Origin: Scleromatobacter sp045810265
Lineage (GTDB): Bacteria; Pseudomonadota; Gammaproteobacteria; Burkholderiales; Burkholderiaceae_C
Assembly (NCBI GenBank): GCA_045810265.1
Contig: JBJMWF010000179.1
Location: forward strand, 1 to 14,613
DNA: 14,613 bases
Direction of reading: 5' to 3'
Made by a program: the position numbers and the translations under genes. This document shows, piece after piece, positions 7,147 through 13,780 of the stretch (positions are counted from its first letter, which is position 1; the number at the start of each line of letters is the position of its first letter). Below the pieces are notes generated by a model that saw nothing but the letters and a program-made list of their open reading frames with translations, did not search any database and was not told where the DNA came from.

Positions 7147-8253
7147 TCAGCGCGCGGGGGCCCTGCCCGCGCTCAGGAGCCGGACCGTCAGGCGCTCGAA
7201 GCGCGGCACGTCCACGTCCTGCACGACTTCGACGGCGCGCTCGCCCAGCCCCGGCCCGCGTCCCAGCGGCCAGCTGAGCGTGCTGCCGTAGTCGGCGCCA
7301 TCGCCGGCCGCCACGTCCACCAGCATCTTCTGGCTGCGTTTGACGAGCGAGGGATCCAGCCAGACCGCCGCGGCGAGCTCGTCCCACATCGGGAAGCCCT
7401 CGCCGAAGCGCGCGACGTAGGTCGCCACCGGCGTCGCCGCGTGGGCGATCTCGGCATAGAGCTCCTTGCGAAAGAAGGTCCGCGTCGTCGGATCGACCGG
7501 AATCTGCACGACCCGCGGCCACGCCTCGTGCAACACGGCCGACGCGGCCTCGGCGTCCCACAGCATGTTGAACTCGCGCCGCGGCGAATGCGCGTACTCG
7601 TCGGCGAAGCTGTTGTCGGCGGCGACCGGATTGAAGCTGCCGCCCATGAACACGAGCTCGCGCGCAGCCGCGGCAAAGCCGGGGTCCTGGCGCGCGGCCA
7701 GCGCGAGATCGGTCAAGGCGCCACCCATCCAGAGCGTCACCTTGCCGGGATGCGCGCGCACCGCGCGCAGCATGAAGTCCACGCCGCTTTCGGTCTGCAC
7801 CTTCAGCGACGGCGCCCCGGCCGCCAGCGCCGGCACCAGGAACGGATCGGCGTGGTATTCGGCGCGCGGCCGGCCGCCGAACGATTCCGTCCAGGCGCCT
7901 TTCCACACCAGCGGCCCGTAGCGGCGCTCCCAGGCCTGCATGCGCGCGGCGCTGTTCAGGAGCGGCAGCGCGGAGCCCGCGTAGACGGGCACGTCTGGCC
8001 GCCCCACCAATTCGAGCATCCGCAGGGTCTGCGCGATCTCCTCGTCGCGCCAGCCGTCACCGCTGCTGACGACGATGCCCAGCACGTCCACGTCCGGCGC
8101 CTGCAGCAGCATGAGCACCGAGTTCATGTTGCTGCCGCCTGGTCCGAACATGTCCTGGTCGACGATGACCAGCCGGCGGGCGTCGGCGGCCTGGGATGCG
8201 GCGCTCAAGGCCAGCAGGAAGGCCGCCAGGACGGCGGCGAGCAAACGGTTCAT
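7147..8253 (-). CDS. Exported nucleoside hydrolase-like protein with altered metal motif
   Basis: The 368-aa product begins with a clear signal peptide (MNRLLAAVLAAFLLALSAASQAADA), and its ATG follows an AAAGG ribosome-binding site. The body follows the inosine-uridine nucleoside hydrolase family (PF01156): VDQDMFGPGG (31-40), LGIVVSSGDGW, PVYAGSALPLL, LWMGGALTDLALA (174-186), VFMGGSF (201-207), REFNMLWDAEAA with Glu227, Asn229 and Asp233, and PMWDELAAAVWLDP (288-301). The usual DxDPGxDD calcium motif is changed: Asp32 and Asp34 remain, but GPGGSN follows where two Asp are expected. The usual HDA motif near the end reads WDE (Asp291). Catalysis may therefore be altered or metal binding rearranged, or this may be a distinct subfamily. 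It would act in the periplasm, perhaps releasing bases from nucleosides made by secreted nucleases. Confidence 0.88.
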   Translation of the reverse strand: MNRLLAAVLAAFLLALSAASQAADARRLVIVDQDMFGPGGSNMNSVLMLLQAPDVDVLGIVVSSGDGWRDEEIAQTLRMLELVGRPDVPVYAGSALPLLNSAARMQAWERRYGPLVWKGAWTESFGGRPRAEYHADPFLVPALAAGAPSLKVQTESGVDFMLRAVRAHPGKVTLWMGGALTDLALAARQDPGFAAAARELVFMGGSFNPVAADNSFADEYAHSPRREFNMLWDAEAASAVLHEAWPRVVQIPVDPTTRTFFRKELYAEIAHAATPVATYVARFGEGFPMWDELAAAVWLDPSLVKRSQKMLVDVAAGDGADYGSTLSWPLGRGPGLGERAVEVVQDVDVPRFERLTVRLLSAGRAPAR

Positions 8254-8346
8254 GGGAGCCTTTCTGGGCGACGGGGAAAGTTCCGGCGACGGCAAGCAAG
8301 GCCTGTACCGCCGAGTATCTGGCGTGCCATTTGCCGAGAGCGCCGT

Positions 8347-8359
8347 TTGCGCCGCGCAA
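8347..8359. promoter_or_regulatory. Palindrome in the divergent gap before the LpxO-like gene
   Basis: TTGCGC-C-GCGCAA is a perfect inverted repeat with a one-base centre. It lies in the 246-nt gap (8254-8499) between the divergent nucleoside hydrolase-like and LpxO-like genes. Such a location fits an operator shared by two promoters, but I could not identify convincing promoter hexamers on either strand. The rest of the gap has no plausible gene. Confidence 0.25.
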
Positions 8360-8499
8360 TATCACGAGTCGCCTGAATACTCGCTGACCCGGCTTCAATC
8401 CCATACTGAACAGCAGCGGTAACGGCGTATCGCCGGCCAGGAAGTCGCGAGCTGATCCATGCTTGCGGTCCGACAAGAATCACAACAGGGATACTCCCG

Positions 8500-9489
8500 A
8501 TGATCATCTGGACTGTCATCGTCCTCTATCTGGCCTGCATACTCGCCGTGCACTATCGCGGACGCGTGCGCCACAGCTTCTGGGGGCAGGTATTCGACCA
8601 CTCCGGCCTGCTCGCCCCGGTCAACGTGTTCCTCTACGCGTTCTCGGGCGTGCCCAACAAGCCCTACGCTTGCACGGCGCAGTTCCCCGAGCTGGAGGCG
8701 TTGCGCCAGAACGCCGCCGTCATCCGCGAGGAAGGCCTGGCGCTGATGGCCCACGCCCGGATGAAGGCGCCGGACCAGAAGGACGACGCCGGCTTCAATT
8801 CATTCGCCAAGTCAGGCTGGAAGCGCTTCTACCTGAAGTGGTATGGCGACGCTCACCCTTCAGCCGAGCGCTTGTGTCCGCGAACCACTGAACTGCTGCG
8901 CGGCATTCCCAGCGTCAGCGCCGCGATGTTCGCCACCTTGCCGCCCGGCGCCGTGCTCAATCCCCACAAGGATCCCTACGCGGGCTCGCTGAGATACCAC
9001 CTGGGCCTTGTCACGCCCAACGACGATCGTTGTTATATCGAGGTCGACGGACAACCCTACAGTTGGCGCGACGGCGAAGGTGTGATATTCGACGAAACCT
9101 TCATCCACAAGGCCGAGAATCGCACCAATGTGGAGCGGCTGATACTCTTTTGCGACGTCGCCCGTCCCATGCGATATCGCTTCGCACGCAGTTTCAATCT
9201 CTGGTTCGGGCGCCACGTGGTCGCGGCGGCCAGCTCGCCCAACGAGCCTGACGACCGCACGGGCCTGATCAACCGCCTGTTCTTCCTGTCCGACCGCGCC
9301 GGCCAGTACCGGCGCCGCTTCAAGGCTTGGAACCGCACGGCCTACAAGCTGGCCAAGGCCGGACTGGCCGCGGGCCTGCTGGCAGCGCTGCTGCTGCCCG
9401 TGCTGCCCGGCTCGTATCGCACGATCCACAACGTGATCTCCGCGCGCGCGGCCGGCCACGGGCACGCCACGCCGTCGACCTTCAACTGA
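8500..9489 (+). CDS. lpxO: LpxO-like aspartyl/asparaginyl beta-hydroxylase family dioxygenase
   Basis: The 329-aa protein looks like LpxO, the Fe(II)/2-oxoglutarate dioxygenase that adds a 2-hydroxyl to a secondary acyl chain of lipid A on the inner face of the inner membrane. Family PF05118 features are present: iron ligands His156 and Asp158 in NPHKDPYAGSLRYHLGL, third ligand His203 in IFDETFIHKAENRT, and Arg213 for 2-oxoglutarate. A hydrophobic N-terminal segment (2-17) and a second near the C-terminus (about 286-304) agree with membrane attachment. Length is close to known LpxO (about 300 aa). An AGGGA ribosome-binding site lies nine bases before the ATG. The gene has its own upstream region and is followed after 132 nt by the heme oxygenase-like gene. 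An LpxO-like peptide or small-molecule hydroxylase cannot be excluded. Confidence 0.82.
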   Translation: MIIWTVIVLYLACILAVHYRGRVRHSFWGQVFDHSGLLAPVNVFLYAFSGVPNKPYACTAQFPELEALRQNAAVIREEGLALMAHARMKAPDQKDDAGFNSFAKSGWKRFYLKWYGDAHPSAERLCPRTTELLRGIPSVSAAMFATLPPGAVLNPHKDPYAGSLRYHLGLVTPNDDRCYIEVDGQPYSWRDGEGVIFDETFIHKAENRTNVERLILFCDVARPMRYRFARSFNLWFGRHVVAAASSPNEPDDRTGLINRLFFLSDRAGQYRRRFKAWNRTAYKLAKAGLAAGLLAALLLPVLPGSYRTIHNVISARAAGHGHATPSTFN

Positions 9490-9621
9490 AACGGTTTGTA
9501 TGCACCGGCCCAAGCGTGACGACCTCACGCTTGCCGGCTGCTCCCGCTGCGGTTGTCCGCTACGATCCAGCTCAGCGATGGGCCGTCCGTCCACCGCGAC
9601 GAACCGCCCCTGAACTGCGAA

Positions 9622-10431
9622 ATGGCCCTCGAAGAACTGCGCCTGACGACCCGCGCCGAGCACGACCGGCTGGAGCACCTCCTGCGCCTGGCCGAGCCGA
9701 TGACGCTGGAACGCTACGGCACCATCCTGTGCGGCTTCGATGCCTTCCTGCGCGTGTGGGAGCCGCGCATCCACGCCGCCTTGCCCGAGCGCCTGCAGTC
9801 CTGGTTCCGTGCGCGCCGGCGCGGCGGCCTGGCCAGCGCCGACGTCGAATGGCTGCGCGCCGTCGCGGGCCTGGCCCCCGTCCCGATGAGCGCCAGGCTG
9901 GCGGCGACCCTGCCGCTGGGCGACCTGGCCGAAACCATGGGCTCGCTCTACGCCATCGAGAGCTCGATGCTGGCCGGCCGCGCGATCACTCCCCAGCTCA
10001 AGCGCACGTTGGGGCTGGGGCAAGGCCGTGGTGCCAGCTTCTTGCACGGCTTCGGCGGCGAGACCGATGCGATGTGGACCAGCTTCGGCGTGCTGGCGGC
10101 GCTCGAGATCGGCGAGTCCCCGCGCAACGCCGTGAGCGCTGGCCAGAGTGCAAGGCGGACGTTCGCCGCGTTGATCGACCTGTTCGCCCCGATCGCGCCG
10201 GCGGCGCCCCAATTCCCGCCGGCTCGCACCGAGCCCTTGCAACGCATCGCCCCGGCGCTGCTGGCCGCCTTCGGCGTCAGCGCCGACGGCACCGTCCCGC
10301 CGGCGCCGCTGGCCGATATCCACATCGACCTACCGGGCGAAGACTCGTCCGAAGACCACCCGACGCTGGTGGAGCTGCCGCTCGATGACGGCGACGACGA
10401 GGGCGGCGACACCGAGCGCGTGCCGCTCTGA
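9622..10431 (+). CDS. Heme oxygenase-like protein with acidic C-terminal tail
   Basis: Residues 1-185 of this 269-aa protein follow bacterial biliverdin-producing heme oxygenases (HemO/BphO type). LRLTTRAEHDRLE carries His14 as the candidate proximal heme ligand. The distal-helix region GSLYAIESSMLAGRAI (107-122) is followed by LGLGQGRGASFLHGFGG and MWTSF. The distal helix normally reads like YVxEGSxLGG, and here the conserved glycines are Ser114 and Ala118, so heme turnover may differ. Residues 186-269 are an extra proline-rich then strongly acidic tail (GEDSSED, LDDGDDEGGD), absent from typical members of about 200 aa. The start is uncertain: the ATG at 9622 has no good ribosome-binding site, and an in-frame TTG at 9553 would add 23 residues. 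No phytochrome gene is adjacent, so a role in iron release from heme or an unknown role are both possible. Confidence 0.72.
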   Translation: MALEELRLTTRAEHDRLEHLLRLAEPMTLERYGTILCGFDAFLRVWEPRIHAALPERLQSWFRARRRGGLASADVEWLRAVAGLAPVPMSARLAATLPLGDLAETMGSLYAIESSMLAGRAITPQLKRTLGLGQGRGASFLHGFGGETDAMWTSFGVLAALEIGESPRNAVSAGQSARRTFAALIDLFAPIAPAAPQFPPARTEPLQRIAPALLAAFGVSADGTVPPAPLADIHIDLPGEDSSEDHPTLVELPLDDGDDEGGDTERVPL

Positions 10432-10452
10432 TCGGCGCTTGCGGTCGCCTTG

Positions 10453-10872
10453 CTAGCGGCTGCCGCAGCCAGGACCCTCGAAAGTCCAGGTGGTGACCTT
10501 GCCGTTCTCGACCAGAAAGCGCGTCGTGCACGTGATCGGCGTCGGCTGACCGACCGGCGTCGTGACGCCGACGCCCCCGCCCACCTGCGTGTGCCCGCCG
10601 CCAAAACCGAAGCCGCCGATGCTGAAGCTGACCGTCGGGGGCGGGACGTCGCCGCTGTGGACGACGTACGTCAGCCACTTGCCATGGTCGATCTGCTCTT
10701 CGGACGCGGGCTGGCCCCAGCGGGCGCGCAGCGTCTCCTCGGGCGCCCCCTGCCACTGGCCCAGCGCCTGTTCGTAGGCGTCGCGGCCGGACAGCGGCGC
10801 GGCGCAGCCGCCGGCCAGGGTGGCCAGCATCAGGGCGCCGGACGCAAGAAGGAGTCGGGGAATCGTGCGCAT
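10453..10872 (-). CDS. Small outer-membrane-type lipoprotein, function unknown
   Basis: The 139-aa product starts with a lipoprotein signal: a hydrophobic stretch (7-20) ending LAGGC, with Cys23 as the likely lipidated residue. After Cys comes an Ala/Gln/Glu helix-like part containing WQGAPEETLRARWGQPASEE, similar to the 'L...WG.P' element in SmpA/OmlA-like small lipoproteins. A glycine-rich beta-like stretch follows (VSFSIGGFGFGGGHTQVGGG), then a C-terminal sheet with TRFLVENGKVTTWTFEGPGC. A GGAGA ribosome-binding site precedes the ATG. The gene converges with the heme oxygenase-like gene (21-nt gap) and is divergent from the TetR gene. A 5-bp hairpin (10910-10923) lies in its leader region. 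I recognise the architecture but not a function. Confidence 0.8.
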   Translation of the reverse strand: MRTIPRLLLASGALMLATLAGGCAAPLSGRDAYEQALGQWQGAPEETLRARWGQPASEEQIDHGKWLTYVVHSGDVPPPTVSFSIGGFGFGGGHTQVGGGVGVTTPVGQPTPITCTTRFLVENGKVTTWTFEGPGCGSR

Positions 10873-10973
10873 CGCTGTCTCCTGTTGGGCTGGTGCAGTG
10901 ATGATGCCTGTTGCTGGAGCAACGTGCTTGCCCGGGCGCGGCAGGCGTCGGATGGGCCCGCGCCGGCCAGGCC

Positions 10974-11008
10974 TTATTCATGATGATTGACATCCATTAT
11001 TCATGATG
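10974..11008. repeat. Paired 12-bp operator-like repeats
   Basis: TTATTCATGATG occurs at 10974-10985 and again at 10997-11008 with identical sequence. The copies start 23 bp apart, and each contains the palindromic core TCATGA. They flank the -35 hexamer and fill most of the spacer of the candidate TetR promoter. This arrangement fits autorepression by the TetR protein encoded just downstream, and could also affect the divergent lipoprotein gene. Confidence 0.6.
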
Positions 11009-11016
11009 GCTAAACT
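10987..11016 (+). promoter_or_regulatory. Candidate sigma-70 promoter of the TetR-MFS operon
   Basis: A perfect -35 hexamer TTGACA (10987-10992) is followed after 18 bp by TAAACT (11011-11016), a 4-of-6 match to the -10 consensus. Transcription would start near 11023, leaving a short leader before the TetR ATG at 11047. One operator-like repeat ends just before the -35 and the other lies inside the spacer, a layout expected for repression by blocking RNA polymerase. Confidence 0.6.
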
Positions 11017-11046
11017 CTAAATATCGAATCTCCTGCTGGAGCAACC

Positions 11047-11673
11047 ATGCCGCGCGTTTCCCGGGCCGAGGCCGAAAGCCACCGCGAACAGATCACCGAG
11101 GCGTCCTCGCGCCTGTTCCGCGAACGCGGCATCAAGGGCGTCAGCGTCGCCGACCTGATGGGCGCCGCGGGCCTCACGCACGGCGGCTTCTACGGACACT
11201 TCGAATCCAAGGACGCCCTGGCCGGCGTGGCGGTGGCGCGCGCATTCGACCAGTCGGCCGAGCGCTGGCGCAAGCGCATCGCCGCCAAGCAAGACGGCCC
11301 CGGGCGCCGCGCCGTGCTGGTCGACAAGTTCCTGACCCCGCAGAGCCTGAAGGACGTCGGCACCGGCTGCCCGTCGGTCGCGCTGGCCTCCGATGTCGCA
11401 CGCGAGCCGGCCGGCGCGCCGATCCGCACGGCCTACCTGGACGGCCTGGAGTCGCTGCTGCAGATCCTGGCCAGCGTCGAACCAGGACCGGACGCGGCGA
11501 GCCGGCGCGCCGCCGCGCTGGCCGACTTCGCGACGTTGGCGGGCGCGATGATGCTGGCGCGCGCGACCGAGGGCGCGCCCCTGTCGGCCGAGATCCTGGC
11601 CGCCGCGCGTGCACGTCTCGTGTCCGCGCCGGCCTCGCAGTTGTCCGCACGCCACAAGACCAAGGAAGCCTGA
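11047..11673 (+). CDS. TetR/AcrR-family transcriptional regulator
   Basis: The 208-aa protein has an N-terminal TetR HTH domain (PF00440). REQITEASSRLFRERGIKG precedes the helix-turn-helix VSVADLMGAAGLTHGGFYGHFESKDAL (32-58 in two stretches). The C-terminal ligand domain contains GTGCPSVALASDV with Cys108, the only cysteine in the protein and close in position to the sensing cysteine of E. coli NemR. A TGGAG ribosome-binding site lies before the ATG. The gene is 3 nt from the MFS gene and clearly in one operon with it. Twin operator-like repeats overlap the promoter. The likely role is repression of its own operon until an inducer, possibly an electrophile or exported compound, binds. Ligand is unknown. 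Confidence 0.92.
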   Translation: MPRVSRAEAESHREQITEASSRLFRERGIKGVSVADLMGAAGLTHGGFYGHFESKDALAGVAVARAFDQSAERWRKRIAAKQDGPGRRAVLVDKFLTPQSLKDVGTGCPSVALASDVAREPAGAPIRTAYLDGLESLLQILASVEPGPDAASRRAAALADFATLAGAMMLARATEGAPLSAEILAAARARLVSAPASQLSARHKTKEA

Positions 11674-11676
11674 GCC

Positions 11677-12957
11677 ATGTTCGCCACCCCCGTCGCCCAC
11701 TGGTTCGGCCGCCGCGGCATCCACTTCTCGTGGATCGTGATGGGCATCGCCTTCCTGACCATGCTCACTTCGTCCGCCGCCCTCGGCCTGCCGGGCGCCT
11801 TCCTGCTGCCGCTCAGCAAGGAGTTCGGCTGGAGCACCGACGCGATCTCCGGCGCGATCGCGCTGCGCTTCGCGCTGTACGGGCTGATCGGCCCGTTCGC
11901 CGCGGTGCTGATGGAGCGCTACGGGCTGCGCCGCATCATCTGCAGCGCGCTGCTGCTGATCGCCACCGGCATGGTGCTCGCGACCCGCATGACCGCGCTG
12001 TGGCAACTGGTGGTGCTGTGGGGCCTGGTGCTGGGCGTCGGCTCGGGCCTGACCGCGCTGGTGCTGGGCGCGACCGTGGCCAACCGCTGGTTCGAGCAGC
12101 GGCGCGGCCTGGTGATGGGCATGCTGACCGCCAGCTCCGCCACCGGCCAGCTGATCTTCCTGCCGATCGCCGCGTCGCTGATCCAGAGCCACGGCTGGCG
12201 CATGGCGGTGATCCCGGTCTTCACCAGCTGCCTGGTGGTCGCGGGGCTGGCGTTCTGCCTGCTGCGCGACCGGCCCAAAGAGCTTGGCCTGCGGCCGTTC
12301 GGCGCCGACCCGGCCCACGTCGAGCCGGTGACTGCGGCATGGCGGCCGGACTTCGCCGAGCCCATCCGCACGCTGTTCATGGCCTCGCGCAGTGGCGCGT
12401 TCTGGGTCCTGTTCGGCACCTTCTTCGTCTGCGGACTGAGCACCAGCGGCCTGATCCAGACGCACTTCATCACGCTGTGCGGCGACTACGGCCTGGGTCC
12501 GGTGCCGGCCGCCTCGGTGCTGGCCACCATCGGCGCCTGCGATTTCATCGGCACCATCGCCTCGGGCTGGCTGTCCGACCGCTACGACGTGCGCAAGCTG
12601 CTGTTCTGGTACTACGGGCTGCGCGGGCTGTCGCTGCTGTGGCTGCCGCACTCCACGTTCACCATCGTCGGCCTGTCGCTGTTCGCCGTCTTTTACGGGC
12701 TCGACTGGGTGGCCACCGTCCCGCCGACCGTGCGCCTGACCAGCGCCGCCTTCGACAAGCAGCGCGCGCCGATGATCTTCGGCTGGATCTTCGCCGGCCA
12801 CCAGCTTGGCGGTGCCGTCGCGGCGTACGGCGCGGGCCTGACCCGCACGGTGATGCAGTCGTACACCCCGGCGCTGTACGCCGCCGGACTCACCTGCATC
12901 GTGGCGGCCGTGGCGATCTTCCTGATCAGGCGGCCGGGGGCGGCCAAGGCGGCCTGA
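11677..12957 (+). CDS. MFS transporter (probable drug or organic-acid transport)
   Basis: The 426-aa product has about 12 transmembrane segments in two halves, separated by a cytoplasmic loop around residues 196-232. Motif-A-like loops are LMERYGLRRI (78-87) after TM2 and GWLSDRYDVRKLL (297-309) in the second half. The N-terminal half, with GIAFLTMLTSSAALGLPGAF and QRRGLVMGMLTASSATGQ, resembles the monocarboxylate or oxalate/formate antiporter-like MFS branch more than classical multidrug pumps. A GGAAGCC ribosome-binding site lies in the end of the TetR gene and only 3 nt separate the two genes. The substrate cannot be read from the sequence. Control by the adjacent TetR regulator is the natural inference. 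Confidence 0.92.
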   Translation: MFATPVAHWFGRRGIHFSWIVMGIAFLTMLTSSAALGLPGAFLLPLSKEFGWSTDAISGAIALRFALYGLIGPFAAVLMERYGLRRIICSALLLIATGMVLATRMTALWQLVVLWGLVLGVGSGLTALVLGATVANRWFEQRRGLVMGMLTASSATGQLIFLPIAASLIQSHGWRMAVIPVFTSCLVVAGLAFCLLRDRPKELGLRPFGADPAHVEPVTAAWRPDFAEPIRTLFMASRSGAFWVLFGTFFVCGLSTSGLIQTHFITLCGDYGLGPVPAASVLATIGACDFIGTIASGWLSDRYDVRKLLFWYYGLRGLSLLWLPHSTFTIVGLSLFAVFYGLDWVATVPPTVRLTSAAFDKQRAPMIFGWIFAGHQLGGAVAAYGAGLTRTVMQSYTPALYAAGLTCIVAAVAIFLIRRPGAAKAA

Positions 12958-12968
12958 CGCCCGCCCCT

Positions 12969-13023
12969 TCCTGGCTGGGTATGCGGGTTGCCCAACCTTG
13001 GGCACCACAAGCCCCAGCCAGGA
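12969..13023 (+). promoter_or_regulatory. Leader hairpin covering the start of the hemerythrin ribosome-binding site
   Basis: TCCTGGCTGGG (12969-12979) and its exact complement CCCAGCCAGGA (13013-13023) can form an 11-bp stem. The right arm runs into the ribosome-binding site GGAGAGAG (13021-13028), covering its first three bases. A second inverted repeat, TGCCCAA (12989-12995) with TTGGGCA (12998-13004), is nested inside. The structure also follows the MFS stop by 11 nt, so it may be an intrinsic-like terminator without a T-run. The alternatives are translational control of the hemerythrin gene or transcript end protection. Confidence 0.5.
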
Positions 13024-13030
13024 GAGAGCC

Positions 13031-13543
13031 ATGCCCACCACCCAGCCAGCCACGACCGCGGGCGCCGCGTCGCAGGAATCGTCTGCCGACGCGCTGCAAC
13101 TGCTGATGGCCGAGCATCGCGAGGTCAAGGCGATGTTCCAGCAGTACCAGAAGCTGGCCGACGCCGGCGGCAAGGGCGACGAGCGCATGCTGCTGGCCAG
13201 CCAGATCTGCGTGGCGCTGACGCTCCACACGCAGCTCGAGGAGGAGCTCCTCTACCCCGCCGCACGCGAGGTGTTGACGCGTGACGAGGACATCGTCGAC
13301 GAGGCCTACGTCGAGCACGCGGGCGCAAAGAACCTGATCTCGCAGCTCAAGACGATGACCAGCGACCAGCCGCTGTTCGACGCCAAGGTGAAGGTCCTGG
13401 GCGAGTACATCGACCATCACGTCAAGGAAGAGGAATCGCAGTTCTTCCCCAAGCTGCGCCAGACGCCGCTGGACCTGGAGGCGATGGGCGAGCAGATGGC
13501 CCAGCGCAAGAAGCAGTTGATGGCGATGCCCGAGCCGTCGTGA
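13031..13543 (+). CDS. Hemerythrin HHE-domain protein
   Basis: The 170-aa protein has a flexible Thr/Ala-rich N-terminus (1-18) and a hemerythrin HHE domain (PF01814). Candidate di-iron ligands are His29 in LMAEHREV, His66 and Glu70 in LHTQLEEE, His96 in VEHAGAK, and His130 with Glu134 in DHHVKEEE. This spacing is typical of bacterial four-helix-bundle hemerythrins, which bind oxygen or NO or respond to oxidative stress. The C-terminus is a Met/Gln/Lys-rich helix. The ATG follows a strong GGAGAGAG ribosome-binding site. An in-frame ATG at 12998 lies inside the leader hairpin region and is not preferred. The gene follows the MFS gene by 73 nt on the same strand, and co-transcription is possible. 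Confidence 0.92.
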   Translation: MPTTQPATTAGAASQESSADALQLLMAEHREVKAMFQQYQKLADAGGKGDERMLLASQICVALTLHTQLEEELLYPAAREVLTRDEDIVDEAYVEHAGAKNLISQLKTMTSDQPLFDAKVKVLGEYIDHHVKEEESQFFPKLRQTPLDLEAMGEQMAQRKKQLMAMPEPS

Positions 13544-13670
13544 AGCTGAACGGCGGCTCCGCGCCATACCGCGAACACGGTACGGGGTATGCCACCGGAA
13601 CGCCGCTGGCGATGGTTCGCCGACGGCTTCTTCATAGGTAGCGAGCCGCTTTCCGACGCGACGAGAGGGA

Positions 13671-13699
13671 TTGCCAGGGCCGGCCTTTCCCCCTGTGAT
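13671..13699 (+). promoter_or_regulatory. Weak candidate promoter for the RNase T2 gene
   Basis: TTGCCA (13671-13676) and TGTGAT (13694-13699) are 17 bp apart and each matches the sigma-70 hexamers only in part. They lie in the 237-nt gap (13544-13780) between the hemerythrin and RNase genes. The gap has no convincing gene; the upstream extension of the RNase frame from 13589 lacks a signal peptide and family resemblance. Confidence 0.25.
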
Positions 13700-13780
13700 T
13701 TGTCATATTGCCATGCTGGAATCCGGGCCGGTCGGGCGCCACGAGCGCTCGATCCAACACAAACCCCTGGAGATTCGAGC

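Noticed and set aside
8860..10323. 487-aa minus-strand open frame
   Set aside because: It is antisense to the LpxO-like and heme oxygenase-like genes, low in complexity, and without recognisable motifs.
10910..10923. GTTGC-TGGA-GCAAC hairpin upstream of the lipoprotein gene
   Set aside because: A 5-bp arm is expected by chance in this composition. It is mentioned only as context.
11017..13230. 737-aa minus-strand open frame across the TetR, MFS and hemerythrin genes
   Set aside because: It is antisense to three genes with clear families. Its composition (Arg, Gln, His, Gly, Ala) is typical of GC-rich antisense and it shows no domain.
13565..13591. Inverted repeat CATACC/GGTATG (and TACCG/CGGTA inside) after the hemerythrin gene
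   Set aside because: The arms are short, the loop is long and no T-run follows, so it is not a convincing terminator or operator.
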